Positions 23,401-35,239 of a DNA stretch of 64,000 nucleotides are shown here, one piece after another; position 1 is the stretch's first letter; the number at the start of each line of letters is the position of its first letter. The stretch lies in NCBI RefSeq assembly GCF_000400465.1, contig NW_008806286.1, forward strand, positions 126,762 to 190,761, in the 5' to 3' direction. This stretch comes from Wallemia ichthyophaga EXF-994. Its lineage: Eukaryota > Basidiomycota > Wallemiomycetes > Wallemiales > Wallemiaceae. The notes under the pieces are model-generated. The model had not been told where the DNA came from, made no database searches, and saw nothing but the letters and a program-made list of their open reading frames with translations. The position numbers and the translations under genes were made by a program.

Positions 23401-23829
23401 TGCAATTTCAACTCGAGCGAGACGGTGAAGCGAAACCTATACGAAAATTACCTAGTGGCGGCTGTTAAGATGGGCGTGTTCTTGACTGACGTGTTGGACT
23501 GGAAGAGGGTGAATGTCGCGTATATTCAACGCGTCGTTGAAAATGTCGTACAGTTTGGCGTGCGATACACCCTCTTTAAAGCATCAACCAAGCAGGGCTC
23601 ATACTGTACTGTGCCGCCCAGACTTATCTACTGGCTCGGCTATAAGGCGTTTGAGAGGGTGCTCGTCAAGCTCATGTCTGATTCTTCCCTCAATAACGCC
23701 ATCAGAGCAGCATCGAGGAAGCTGCTCAGAGGTGTCGGTGCTACTGTCAACAAAGGAATCTTCAAGAGGTACCGCACTAACAGAAACCTCAACAGCATCG
23801 TCAAACACTCTTTAAATCATCTTTACTAA
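20438..23829 (+). CDS. TERT: Telomerase reverse transcriptase (TERT)
   Basis: TERT copies the telomerase RNA template to extend chromosome ends. Five exons (20438-21050, 21097-21263, 21313-21951, 22041-22178, 22252-23829; introns 46-89 nt) give 1044 residues. The TEN domain is recognisable by NILALGYRM and VIGDDHFFDLLTSTCLFLKL (residues ~75-165). The RNA-binding/T-motif region includes WIYWIFEDLLIPLL and NTFYVSDSS. The RT domain has motif 1 (VRPIVN), motif A with Asp ~630 in LIKADIQCCFD, motif B' GIPQGSILS, motif C with Asp ~783-784 in RFIDDFLFIT, and motif E WCGILVNSKTL. All key residues are present, so it looks functional. It is convergent with TUP1. Confidence 0.97.
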
Positions 23830-23982
23830 CTTGATTGTTGATATTGATACAAAATACTTTTATTTGAAGATTATTCTGGAAACAGATAAAAAATTCATTT
23901 CAAAGACGTTGAAAGTATTCAAGATTGTTCAGGTGTACAACTCCCTAGACAGCTGGTTAGTATGATTGCTCATGAAAACACC

Positions 23983-25757
23983 TTAGTACCCACAGATCCT
24001 GGCATGATAATCGCCACTACCTGTAGCTAACAACTGACCGCGTGCTGAAAGGTCAATAGAGATGACAGAGTTTTTGTGACCCTGGAGCATTAGTTGAGTC
24101 TGAGCTGTATTAGGATCCCAAAATTGTACACCGCGATCTTTGGATCCAGATACTATATATTTACCGTCGGGCGACACAGCTACAGACAAAACGTAGTCTT
24201 TGTGACCGACGAGTGTGTTTATACAGACTGCATAACCAGTCTTTTCACCGTTGATTTCATTTTTCACTGGTGGTGGATTTCCGCCATTGATTGCGGAGGT
24301 GGTCCCACTTAAATCCCATATCTTCAAAGTACGATCCAACGAGCCGGAGATTAATGACTTGCCATCAGGAGAGAAGGCGACAGAATAGACAGAGTCTTTA
24401 TGTCCTGTCAGTCTCTCCAACTGGTTGCCCGTCTTGACATCCCAAACACGAACCTTGGTGTCTAAGCTCCCAGCAGCAACCATGCGGTTGTCGGGGGAAA
24501 TAGCAACAGAGGTGACACCAGAATCAATAGGACCAGTGTCACACATAATAATATCTTGAATATCAAATGTGTGTAAGCAAGTATTAGACTCAACATCCCA
24601 CAATCTCGCAGTTTTATCGCCAGAACCAGAAGCAATAAATTTACCATCGCTGGAGAAGTCTAGGGAGTAAATTTCCTGGTTGTGACCAGTGAAAAGGGAT
24701 TTAATCTTTTTCTTTTGAATATCCCAGACTCTAATTTGTTTATCTTCAGCGCCAGTTGCAAGGAATTTAGAGTCTGGAGAGAAACAGACGGAGCGAATGT
24801 ATAAATCGCCTTTGATGGGGACGTTATCATCGACAAGAACAGAAACTTTGGCACCAGTTTTAGTGTCGTAAATTTGAGCAGTCTTGTTGCAACCAGTGGC
24901 TAAAAATTGACCATCTGTAGAGAATCTAACGCAGCAAACGACAGATTCGTGTACGAGGTTGTGTATCAAGGAAACGTCCATATTACGCTTAAGTTGAGGG
25001 TTGTAGATGGCTAACCAATCGCTACCGTCTTTTCTAAATTCGTTTGGGAATGAGTCGACGTCAGTGAAGTCAGTTTGGATTGAGTGGTTTATGGGTTTAA
25101 GAGAGTTTTGTGGGGGTTGTGGGGGGTGATCGGGGGGAGGTAGGTGATGTAGTGGTTGTGGTTGTTGCTGTGAATGCTGTTGTTGTTGTTGTTGGACAGA
25201 ATGACTTGGATAAGGTGATTGAGATCGTTTGATCGAGTGTAATTGAGTGTTTATAGGGAGTGGAGATTGAGAAGAGTGTTGAGGGTGCTGTTGGGGTTGT
25301 TGGGGTTGCTGCGGTTGTTGAAGTTGCTGCGGTTGCTGCTGTGGCTGCTGCTCACGCTGAAATTCTCGCTGTTGAAAGGGTTTCTGCTGATTAGAGAACA
25401 AAGAAGGTGGGGGAAGTTGATTTGATTTGTTTGGAGTTGGAGGTCTAGTTGAGTTATTCGAGTTTGATTGTCGATTATCCAATTCAAGTCTAAGTCTACT
25501 AATCTCCTCTTGATAGCTATTCACGATATCCGTGTGTAAGTTTTTCAAGTCAAGAAATGATTGTTTGAGTGTGTTGATTTCGTTTATTTGAGCGGATACT
25601 AGTGATTCATTAGATTAGACTATTAAATCACTTGAAAACACCCACACTTATTCTCAAATTCATCTCTCTGCTCTTTAATCATAACACCATTTGAGGAAAT
25701 GCTATCAAACTCCTGCTTGACAATGTCCAGCAGCTCTGATAGCCTTGAATTAGACAT
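23983..25757 (-). CDS. TUP1: TUP1 general transcriptional corepressor (WD40)
   Basis: TUP1 forms the Tup1-Ssn6 corepressor used by many repressors. Two exons (25757-25646, 25598-23983; 47-nt intron) give 575 residues. The first exon codes the N-terminal tetramerisation helix ([17 protein letters not shown]), which continues across the joint into QINEINTL...[12 protein letters not shown], the Tup1 coiled coil that also binds Ssn6. A Gln/Pro-rich linker with many CAA/CAG-type runs spans about residues 75-200. Seven WD repeats follow, with [41 protein letters not shown] and the end [12 protein letters not shown]. The long Gln tract is polymorphic-looking low-complexity sequence. Confidence 0.96.
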
Positions 25758-25932
25758 TGCATGTGATTGAGTCGTTGCATTCGTTGGTTGTAATTGACGG
25801 TGCTAAGTCTGTTAATTTAAATAGACAATTGAAATTTCCTAACTAACATTATAAATACTTGATGACATTAGGAATTTTTATTTTTACTGGCAATTTATGG
25901 TCGTTGGTTGTAAATTCCAAAGAGAGGCTCAA

Positions 25933-26739
25933 ATGGCTTCATCATCCAATCAATTATACTTGGCAAAGAATTACCTAAGTGGCCCTAAATCTGATGCGAT
26001 ACTTGAGAGGAATAACGTGAAGAAGAAGTCTAAGAAGAAGTCTAATAGCAATCCAACTAACCTAGTTATTCAAGAGGATGATGATGTTCTACAAGATAAT
26101 GATATTGAGCAAGATGACGTTGTCAAAGTTGAATCACATTCTAACAAGTTTAAATCATTCTCTGGTAATACCCCTGTATCCACTCCCACTACAGATGATC
26201 ATCCACACCCAGAAACCAGTAAAGGCGGTCTAAAATCAGCTAAACAAGTTAAAGCAGATAATAAAAGAGCTAAAGATAAAGAAGCTCTTGATTTCAAACT
26301 TGAAAATGATAAATTGAATAAAAACAACCAAACAATCCACAGAGACAGCTCTGGTAAAGTTATTGACTTGGATTCTCAACATAAACAACAGCAACAACAA
26401 CAAGAAGAAGCTCAACGTAAAAAGCGTCAATGGGGAAAAGGTTTAGTTCAACGTGGTATCACTAATCATCCTCAAGATAATGAATCTGATGACATAAGAG
26501 ATGTGCAAAGGTGGAACGATCCAGGTACTCAATTCATCTCTTCAAAGCCTAAAAATTATTCGAATAAGCCAGAATATAAAGGTCCACAACCACCACCTAA
26601 TAGATTCAATATTAAACCAGGTTTTAGATGGGATGGCGTTGACAGATCAAATGGCTTCGAATCAAAGCTATTCAAAGCAGAGAATAACAAGAATATTAAA
26701 TTATATAATCACAATAAATGGTCTGCAGAAGATATGTAA
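25933..26739 (+). CDS. BUD13: BUD13/CWC26, RES complex splicing factor
   Basis: BUD13 joins Pml1 and Snu17 in the RES (retention and splicing) complex on the spliceosome. The intronless frame codes 268 residues from the ATG at 25933 ([12 protein letters not shown], the conserved N-terminus); an upstream in-frame ATG at 25897 would add 12 residues with no family match. The middle is Lys/Asp/Glu-rich and disordered, with a [23 protein letters not shown] helix. The conserved C-terminus is [21 protein letters not shown]...YKWSAEDM-like (here [10 protein letters not shown]), which binds Snu17. It is divergent from TUP1, with 175 bp between starts. Confidence 0.93.
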   Translation: MASSSNQLYLAKNYLSGPKSDAILERNNVKKKSKKKSNSNPTNLVIQEDDDVLQDNDIEQDDVVKVESHSNKFKSFSGNTPVSTPTTDDHPHPETSKGGLKSAKQVKADNKRAKDKEALDFKLENDKLNKNNQTIHRDSSGKVIDLDSQHKQQQQQQEEAQRKKRQWGKGLVQRGITNHPQDNESDDIRDVQRWNDPGTQFISSKPKNYSNKPEYKGPQPPPNRFNIKPGFRWDGVDRSNGFESKLFKAENNKNIKLYNHNKWSAEDM

Positions 26740-26788
26740 TCTTATTTTATTCTTCTTTTTACTCTCTTTCAATTAGACGCGACATGAA

Positions 26789-29700
26789 ATGCAGAATATC
26801 GAAACAGCAGCAGCAGACACAGATACAAACCTAATTAGATCAAACTCAGACGCTACAACTATCTCAGAATCTGATTTACTCAATGATCTTGTCGACGTTA
26901 AGCAAGAACCTTCTACACAACAAAGTCCCACCAAGCAGTTACACTCTCAATTACATTCTCCCAAGCTTGAATCTTTAACGCCATCAAATGAGCTACAGAC
27001 GATCCACTCGGTCCCAGGATATCAGCATCCAGAGACAATTGGTTTCAAGGCAGATTCAGTGCCAGAATCGGTACCAGAATCAAAGCATCTTCATTTAGAA
27101 TATCAGCAACTCCCTCAATCCCAACCTCAGCGACTAGAACCTCTGCTTCCAGAAACAGGGCAACCGTCACCACAGCAGACACAACTACAACAGCCAGAAC
27201 CAACTCAGCAAGCTTCTCAAAATGCCCCTCAACAAGCCCCTCAACAAACACCTCTACAGCTATCCCTTCCTCCTCCTCTCTATCCCCACAGAAGCCTTCG
27301 TCAGCGCAATGTCAAACAAAAGAATCCCTACTCCTACGAAAACGCGCGCTATCAACGTATATTAACAAAGAATGGTTGGGAAGATGCTTTGATCAAGGAT
27401 AAAAATCAACTCATTCCCCAAGAAAACTCCAAGGATGACAACTTTGAGATTGATGGCTGGTTAGAAATGTCTGAAGCTGAAAAAAATAAGGCTTTAGAAC
27501 GGAAGCAAAAGCGCAGTCTCAAAGCGCGTCACCAACAAAACATATTAAAGTCTTACGGTGGTCCTCTACCTTCATCCTCTTCTGATGACGAGATGAACAT
27601 TTCCGCTCGACCCAATAAAAGACGCAATGTGTTATTCGACTCGAGTAGCGAGAGCAGTGATGCTAATTCGGCTGCTTCCGTAAGTAGATATCTTTGCAAT
27701 TTGCATTAATTGACTAGACACTCCTAGGACGACTTGGATTTGAAGTACAATAAAAACAACAATAGCCACCTACAAAGCAATCAACACGATCACACAAACG
27801 AACTAGACCAAGATGACGACATCCTCGACCCTCAACGTAAGGCTTTCCTCTTCAAATCCATGCCTGCCGTCTTCGCCAAGCGCGCGATAGCTGATCTAAG
27901 ATTAATGCAACAGGAAAAAGCATCTGAGCGTGTAGTAGGTCGTTCTAAAAGATCACCTACAAAGACAACTTCACCAGCTACGCGCAACGCAAATGAAGAT
28001 GAAGTGGATGACGATATGCGCCCGGGCAAGTCTAGAATTAGGATTGGTTCAGCCTCTCACCACAATCCTCTTGCATTGGGCGATGAGGAGAGTAATAGTG
28101 ACACCAACACTGACCCAGTCGTCGACACCACCAGCGACGATGATCATCTCGTAAGGATGCAGAACCAAAATGATGATATACGCAATTGGTTGGTGTCTGA
28201 CAATGAGGATTATAATGGTAATGGCTATGGTGATGGTACTACCCAAGTACAGGGTGTTGGTGGTGACTTGATCGATACGATGCTTACACGTGCTACCAAA
28301 TCAATTTACCCTCGCAAACCATTTAAACCGCATAAACCAAATCGATTATCGAACAAAAAGAGCAAAAAAGCCCAAACAACACTCACTACACCGATCAAGA
28401 AAAAGCGTCGTGTTGGCGATAAGATACCTTTCCTACCTACGGTTGGGAGAGATTTGGATGATGGATCTAGGGAAGGTTTCAAGTTCATGAGTAAAACAAC
28501 GAACAAACCACGTCGCAATTCCATACAACTAAGCCAAATTCCAAGGAAGACAAAAACAAGAACGAATGCCAACGTTAGTCATACCAGCATTAACCATAAA
28601 GTCAACAAGGCTATTACAATTGATAGTGACAATGACAATGACGATGACACAGAGGAGAAAGATATGGCTGCTATGTTTAAACCACCTGAACAACCGCACA
28701 CTCAGGCTGAAGGGTGGGCAAAAATGTCAAAGTCATCCCTCGACTTCAATATGAAGCCTCTGCCATCGTATTGCCGCTTCAGTCCCGATACAGATATAGC
28801 CAAAGGATATTTCTACAATGTCGTAAATCCTTCACCCTCACCCGCAATTATACCATTTTATGGATTCAGCTTGAAGCTGACACCGGAGATGGATCAAACA
28901 GAAGTAACTTCTGTGTCGAGTCAGATATTCGAATTTGCGCATGATGAGCTATCTAACATGGAGTTTTTGAAAAAATTTAGAGAGGCGCTAATGTTCATTA
29001 ATATGTACGCAACTCTCCTGCTAAATACTGCAAGTGGTGACGATATAGATACTTTCGTTATATCCATTCTTAGTCATGTTGATGGATTAAACAACAAGAT
29101 TAGTCATTTATCTCATGATGCTTATGTGAGTGATGATTTCATGCTTGAGATCAACTACTTTTCGGTCGAGTTTTTGTTCAGGATGGGCGAAATTGAAGTA
29201 CTTGAAGCTGCATTGATCAAGTTGATTAAACAGCTGATGGATGTTGGGCTTTTCACAGCCAGAGCTACCTCTCAATTGCAGGATGGTGACAAAGTGAAAG
29301 AGCTTGATGACCGCACACTGGAATTGTGGGTAGTATGTATTACAATGTCAAGCAAAATCAAAGATGATGGAAATATATGGACTTACCTCAATCCAACAAT
29401 CAATAAACTATTGAAACAGAGCAAACACCACCCAATTATTGAATCGGAAGTTATTTGGTACACTACCTTTAGCGTATTGATCATGTCGCAGCTCTCTATT
29501 ACTGGTCTAAGCGCATCATCGTCATCTCAAGCCCCAGAGAATTGGAGCATGATTCACTCAGCAATTGACAGAGTCAAGATTAATTTTGATTCCGATAGCT
29601 CATCGTCTGTGAGAGCAATCACGCACCGCGACAAATATATCAGGGTCATCTTCTCGAGGTGCTTCATACTCTCCAACTCATTCGATTGGGCCTTGGACAA

Positions 29701-31167
29701 TGACGCCAACATATCGATCAAGCTGTTTGATATACTCAATAAGAGGAAGTTGAAAGATCTTCTGATTGAGAATGTACACGATTTCCCATCATTTGTTAGA
29801 GAATACAACGATAGTCTCAACACCAAACTCGATAAAAGTGACACATCGTTTCATGTACTACTGAAAATGATCATGAAGTCAGTGATCAACATCAGACATA
29901 ATGAACGACTCTCAATCAAGCATGTCAACAGATTTATATCGAGAGTATCCCCGACACGTAGTGTAGCGTTATCATCAAAGTCGGTTCAAGCGTCCAACGG
30001 TGAGTTATCAATCCTGATCAATCACTACAGTCTGGTTATAGTGCTGCTTCACGTTCAGCCTACTTCAGCCAAACCTCGACTCATCCAGGCGAAGAGCCTG
30101 TGTCATTTCCAGCATGTAGATTGGGGAAGCAGGAAGGTAATAGTGCGGGCAATGATGTATATACTCATTATATACAGACATCACGCACTTGATATACAAG
30201 GTGTAATGTCGTGGTTTGCGGAATGCATACACACGTTGTTGTCTGAACTGCATAATCTCGACCGTACGCTCGCGACCGTTGACGCGAATGATAACTATAA
30301 ACGTAACGTCAATGTGAGGAATAGGAAGGAGGTTGTCGTCACGCTGCAGATGATACTCAGGTCGATTCAACACACTATCGTCACTCCGTCATTAGACAAA
30401 TCCGTGACTGCGTACCCTGATGTAAAGCTGTTGCATGCTTGTGAGTGTTGTGTTTGCTGATCATTTAATCTAACGCTTCCAACCAGCTTGGACGAGAGAT
30501 GTACTGCAATCACCGCTAGCATTAACGCAGGATATCGGCACGGAAGCGATCAAGTGTGTCGAAACATTTCTAGACATGCGTCGTGCAGCGATGCCATATA
30601 GATCAACTCAATATGCTCCTTTTCAGAACGACAACGAAGACGATGATGATGAGTTTGGCATGTTCGATTTCGATATCAATGACCCACATCTCAACAAACT
30701 GCTCGGCGCTGAGATCGAAGACGACCCCGTGCTGTCTCAAGACAAGGACGTCGCAAATATTATCAAATCCACAATATCTCCAGCTATTTATAAGTTGTTA
30801 TCTGATATTCACATTGCTGGTGAAGACGGCCACTGTCCTGCTGCTCAGCGTCCGTTTTATGTCAGGAAACTTATTGACTGTTGGGCAAGTTGTGCTCAAG
30901 TGCTCGTACAGAACGAATTGGCGGTGGGTGTTTGCGCAGTTTTATCCATACAACTACTAACTTTGGCAGGACTGGTCGACATATATCATGTACGGCGCAG
31001 AGTCGTTTAGAAGAATCTCCGATGTCGATGGACGCAAGCACGTCGGTGAATGTTTCATGCAGAACATTAAATTGCTAGACCCAGCAGCTTATACTGTGAG
31101 CAAACCCTTTACTAATTACAAAAGCTCACTCAAGCAACAGAAACTACTACCTATGTACAACAATTAG
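26789..31167 (+). CDS. MUS7: Mus7/MMS22-family replication-repair protein, 3' end apparently cut short
   Basis: Mus7/Mms22 acts with the Rtt101-type ubiquitin ligase to stabilise stalled replication forks. Five exons (26789-27679, 27728-30440, 30487-30923, 30970-31095, 31141-31167) give 1397 residues. The family marker SLRQRNVKQKNPYSYENARYQRIL is at residues ~172-195. Before it are Gln/Pro-rich and acidic stretches; after it come SDDD/SSE acidic clusters and a long helical domain. The end WSTYIMYGAESFRRISDVDGRKHVGECF resembles the conserved WxxYL..G..SW.RI block, but the family continues past here, and this gene stops after KLLPMYNN at 31167, next to a decayed repeat. The last intron is 45 nt, a multiple of three and without stops, so it might be retained. 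An overlapping upstream ATG lies at 26784. Confidence 0.72.
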
Positions 31168-32275
31168 TGTATTAACTGTATCAACTGTATTTACTGTCAA
31201 AATGTAACATATCATGCACCCGTAACTTATTATAGCCATCTGTCCACGCTTCAATATACTTTATGATGTTTTCTTTGCAAATCCGATATGTAGATCTTCA
31301 TCTCATCTTTGATTGCATTTTATCGTTTAGTTATTTGCAGTCACTTCATTTCCTACAACTCTGCTCTACATCAATATTAATGATCTCAGTACGAGTTTCA
31401 AAGACGACAGGAGGCTTGAAGGCGAGATTCAAGAGGTTTTAATCTTTCGATTTAATTAAAATAGCTCAAATCACGCTGCAAATGACCAAATAAGTGAGAA
31501 GACGAATGCAAATATACCATATACTTGCAATTTGATGAATTTAGTAATACCATCAAATTTATTACACCTTCAGCATTACAAATACATCCTCATCTCAAGC
31601 CTCCGCTCAATATCCACGAACTTGGAATTCTGCTGTACCACCTATTTCATCCCAGATGGTGATTTACGAGTTTTGATAATCCGTGAACAAAATGTCGTGA
31701 TAGGTAGCTCTGACTGAAAGAAATATGACTATGCCATATTTAGATATCTAGTGCTTCAAATCGCGCACTACACACTGATCGGAAGCAACGGTCCGAAAAT
31801 GCTCTAGAGAACGCTATAGAATAAATAAGGAGAATTTGACACGCTCAATTGATGAAGCATAGTATTCTGACTATTATAGACTCACAATCACTCAAAAATG
31901 TCAATTATTTGGTCCTATAAAGGCGATTTACGTTTCCCGATGTGTAGCGTCCACAGGACTCAACGGTGGCTCCAGGGAAAAATATTGTTATTTCGGATTA
32001 TCACAAGCCGATTAAGTGCAATTCATGGAGAGAAAAATGGGGGTCAGCCCAACTCTGAAACCCGTGGTTTGGCTTCACCTGGTGCAACTTCGAAGTTTCA
32101 AATAATGGGGGAGTAAAGGCGTTCAAGGCTGCGTTGGAATCTTAGAAGCCAGACTAGTATGAAGGTGTATTTCTGGATCTCTAATCAATCTCCCTGCGAC
32201 TTGCCACATATAGCTGGACGAGCACAGAGCGCTGCACAACGCTAGTCAGGAGAGAAACATGTAATTTTAGGAAAA
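31168..32275. other. Gene-free region holding repeat copy A
   Basis: The 1108 bp between the Mus7-type stop and the cysteine synthase stop have no intact gene. Open frames here are 60-70 codons at most (for example 31532-31717 and 31898-32116 in the plus direction) and lack recognisable domains. From about 31480 to the right edge the DNA matches, in inverted orientation, the region 59340-60145. Confidence 0.8.
31480..32275 (+). repeat. Diverged dispersed repeat, copy A (inverted relative to copy B)
   Basis: About 0.8 kb aligns by eye to the reverse complement of 59340-60145, with the best part (31500-31675) agreeing at most positions, including the shared word CTCATCTCAAGCCTCCGCTCAATATCC-type stretch at 31590-31616. 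Weaker similarity may extend left to about 31420. The two copies are diverged and carry small indels outside a few frame-preserving stretches. Copy A reads through with stop codons in the frame that is open in copy B. Its right edge abuts the cysteine synthase stop codon, so it may supply that gene's 3' end. Origin (dead transposon, LTR or decayed gene) is not determined. Confidence 0.8.
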
Positions 32276-33461
32276 CTACTCTAAAACGATATACTTTTGG
32301 AGATGTTGCGGAATGGCATCAACCAATCCCTTAGATTCGAGCCACTTGCGGGAAAAGAGACGAGACTGGTATCTGTAAGCGCCATCACAGAGAATAGTGA
32401 CGATTTTACGTCTGGTTCCGTCCGCGTTTTTACCGAGATCTTTTCCGAGTTTGAAAGCAGCGGCTACGTTGAGAGCAGAAGAGGCACCGAGATAGATACC
32501 TTCTTCGTCCAACAATCTATACAACATAGCAATGGAATCAGCATCAGGGACTGTGAAACCACCATCAGCAATTTTGACGTCGTCTTTCATATTCTCAGTG
32601 ATTCTACCTTGACCGATACCTTCAGTAATGGAGCCACCATCTCTGTCCATCTTCTGGCCATGGGATTGCACGTAGCTTGCTAAGACGGAACCTGGTGGAT
32701 CAGCGATATAGCAGCCGATATCTTTATTCATAGACTTCAGGTAATTGGTAACGCCAGCAAAAGTACCACCAGTGCCTGTACTGCAAGTGAAAGCGTCAAC
32801 GGTGCCATTAGTCTGCAACCAAATCTCAGGACCGGTGGTATGGAGGTGAATGGCGCGATTCCCGTCAGGATTATCGAACTGGTTTGTCCACACAGCATTC
32901 TCAATGTCGTCAGCATGTCTCTTAGCTTGATGATTGTAGTTCTGTGGATTGTCGAAAGCGACGGCGGGGACAGGGTGAACTTCTGCACCAAGCATGCGTA
33001 GCAAATCAATTTTTTCAGCTGATTGCGTGTTTGGCATATAGATGACGCATTTGTAGCCGCGTGCTCGACAGAGGTGCGCAAGACCGATACCTGTGTTACC
33101 AGCAGTACCTTCGACGACAGTGCCGCGTGGTTTGAGCAGACCTTTCTCTTCGGCGTCGAGAACAAGACCGAGTGCCTGTGAGTGGATGGAGTGAGCGGTG
33201 AAGTGCAAGGGGGAGAGAACGGACAGCGCGATCTTTAACGGAGCCACCTGGGTTCATGAATTCAGCCTTACCGAGAATCTCAGCGTCAGATTCTTCGGAA
33301 AGGGAGTTTAAGCGTATGAGGGGAGTGTTACCGATAGCGCCGATGAAGCCATTCGTCGTGGCTGATTGTTGGTTCCTGTAATAAAATTCAGGGATCGCCT
33401 TAGAAGATAAACACCTGGAAGATCTGATTGATAAGTTTATAAGTCTCTTAGGGAACATCAT
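32276..33461 (-). CDS. Cysteine synthase (O-acetylserine/serine sulfhydrylase), probably mitochondrial
   Basis: This PLP enzyme makes cysteine from O-acetylserine and sulfide. Two exons (33461-33225, 33175-32276) give 378 residues. The N-terminus [22 protein letters not shown] is rich in Arg and Ser without acids, so a mitochondrial presequence is likely. The substrate loop is [11 protein letters not shown], the PLP lysine is in GGSVKDRA, and the phosphate-binding loop follows in [20 protein letters not shown]; a second, GTGGTFAGV, is near residue 220. The 49-nt intron sits exactly after KDRA and starts with GTCCGT, a weak donor. Closest to the fungal Cys12/CysB-type enzymes; it could be the mitochondrial paralog Mcy1. 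The stop lies at the edge of repeat copy A. Confidence 0.92.
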
Positions 33462-33539
33462 GGTATCAGTGAAAAGAGAAGACAGCGATAAACGAAAAAA
33501 TTCAAGTGAATGTGAATGTTACAAGTACATCAAGTACAT

Positions 33540-33964
33540 CTAAAGACGGTTACGTGACCACTTGCCTTCAGTACCAACTTGATCATTGTAGTTGAGGAGT
33601 TTCGCTGTGGGTGGAGTGAATTTAAGGGAGAAATCGGAGAGCTGTACAACGTACTGGTCTGGCCTGGCTTGATGTCCTGCCATGGGTGTGGCTGTATATG
33701 GCTTTAGAATTGGATGAAAATAATCAACCAGACAAACTAACGTTGTTTTTACGGTCCCAGACCTGGAATTTAGTTAGAATTGCCTTCTAATAGCCACAAA
33801 ACACTCACAACTTCTGGTCCTTGTGCTAATCTAGCCAAGTACCATCCAGCACCGCCGATCTTAGCGCAATCAGCTTGGTTCGATCCAGCAAAAACACAAC
33901 TCACGGCACCGCCAATGATGGCAATGATTGGATAAGTCTCTACTGGAACTGGTAATTTGCCCAT
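33540..33964 (-). CDS. NDUFA4/MLRQ-like small mitochondrial subunit with an apparent frame break
   Basis: NDUFA4-type proteins are small one-helix subunits of respiratory complex IV (formerly assigned to complex I). Four exons are readable (33964-33905, 33859-33809, 33762-33742, 33691-33540), introns 45-50 nt. They code MGKLPVPVETYPIIAIIGGA, then IGGAGWYLARLAQGPEV, then VWDRKNN, then PHPWQDIKPG in frame; the next recognisable block DQYVVQLSDFSLKF is in the next frame. Human NDUFA4 runs [20 protein letters not shown] through this point without a break. One missing base in GGCC near 33660-33666 would restore it. The unshifted frame ends at about 33530 with an unlike tail. Assembly error, real mutation or an unusual splice are all possible. 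Confidence 0.6.
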
Positions 33965-34015
33965 TTGCGCTGTGATGAAAGTCGGAAACCAAGAAACTTG
34001 TCAACCCCCGCCATC

Positions 34016-35190
34016 ATGTTCACTTCTATTGAATTTGATAACTTTACTATTAAAATAATAGACCAGTTGAAATTACCTAATGAGCTGTCTTATTTGCAAA
34101 TCACTTCAATTGCTCAAGCCTGGCTGGCTATTAACAGGATGAATATTAGAGGCGCACCTGCATTAGCTTCTTTGGCCACTCTGTCTATAGCGCAGAAGGT
34201 GCACAATACACAGTACGCAGACATACATGCACTTAAGGCAGATATCAAAGAAGCGTGCGACTACCTCTACACATCCAGACCCACCGCCGTCAACCTCGGC
34301 ATTGCACTCGATCAAGTGAGGCAATCTGCCGAAATAGATGCGGACGACCTGAACACACTCAAGCAATCTATCATCGACCAATCTATCCTCATCTGGTCTG
34401 AGGATGTTGAAAGAAACAAGAAAATGTCTGACAATGGCGCAAATTGGCTCATCAACCACTTAGAGTCGACAAACAAGATTGAAAAAGGTAGCAAACTATC
34501 CATCCTTACTGTATGCAACACTGGCTCACTAGCTACCTCCGTAAGTTGTCTTTTGGGTGCAGTACTGGGTGCACGACTAACGATACCAATGATACACAGG
34601 GCTATGGAACTGCTTTCGGCATGATCACACGTCTCCACGAGATGGGTAGACTAGAAAGAGCGTACTATGCCCAAACGACTCCTTACCACCAAGGTACTAG
34701 ACTGACAGCTTTCGAATTCACCCAGCTGGGTATTCCAAGTTGTTTAGTTTGTGACACTGCTATCGGATCACTCATCTCCAACGGTCACGTGCACGCTGTG
34801 ACTGTTGGTGCTGACAGAATAGCCTTGAATGGGGACACAGCCAACAAAATCGGGACTATGCAGTCTGCTCTATTCGCCAAGACATTCGATATTCCTTTCA
34901 GTGTCGTTGCCCCACGTGCTTCTGTCGACCGTAGCCTCCACGACGGGAAAGGTATCCCGATCGAATTGCGAGGGGCGAAAGAGGCAGTGACGGTGCGCGG
35001 GTTGGATACGGAAAGTGGTCACCAAGCAAGTGTGCGTATGGCTCCAAAAGAGGTCGGTGAAAGTGATCTGCATCAGGTTTATAACCCTGGTTTCGACGTC
35101 ACTCCCGCTAATCTCATCTCCGCCGTCGTGTTAGAGACGGGTGTAGCTGTGAACCGTGGTGAGAATGTAGATGTTCAGTCGTTGCTATAG
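34016..35190 (+). CDS. MRI1: Methylthioribose-1-phosphate isomerase
   Basis: MRI1 isomerises 5-methylthioribose-1-phosphate to 5-methylthioribulose-1-phosphate in the methionine salvage pathway. Two exons (34016-34540, 34600-35190; 59-nt intron) give 371 residues, the normal length. The conserved substrate loop is NIRGAPALA at residues ~40-49, the catalytic Cys is in VCNTGSLAT at residue ~167, right before the splice joint, and the catalytic Asp is in TVGADRIALNGDTANKIGT. The joint reads LATSGYGTAFG as in the family. It is divergent from the NDUFA4-like gene with 51 bp between starts and convergent with the O-methyltransferase pair. No sign of damage. Confidence 0.95.
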
Positions 35191-35239
35191 ACAAGGATTT
35201 CACATTCTTTCTTTCAATTATATACTAGATTTACATTAT

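Noticed and set aside
24900-25400. Gln-rich tract in TUP1 as a repeat array or CRISPR
   Set aside because: Units are irregular CAA/CAG-type codons in frame in a known coding linker; there are no spacers.
33876-33890. GGTTCGATCC-like word as a possible tRNA T-arm
   Set aside because: It lies in an intron of the NDUFA4-like gene, and no acceptor stem or anticodon arm can be formed around it.
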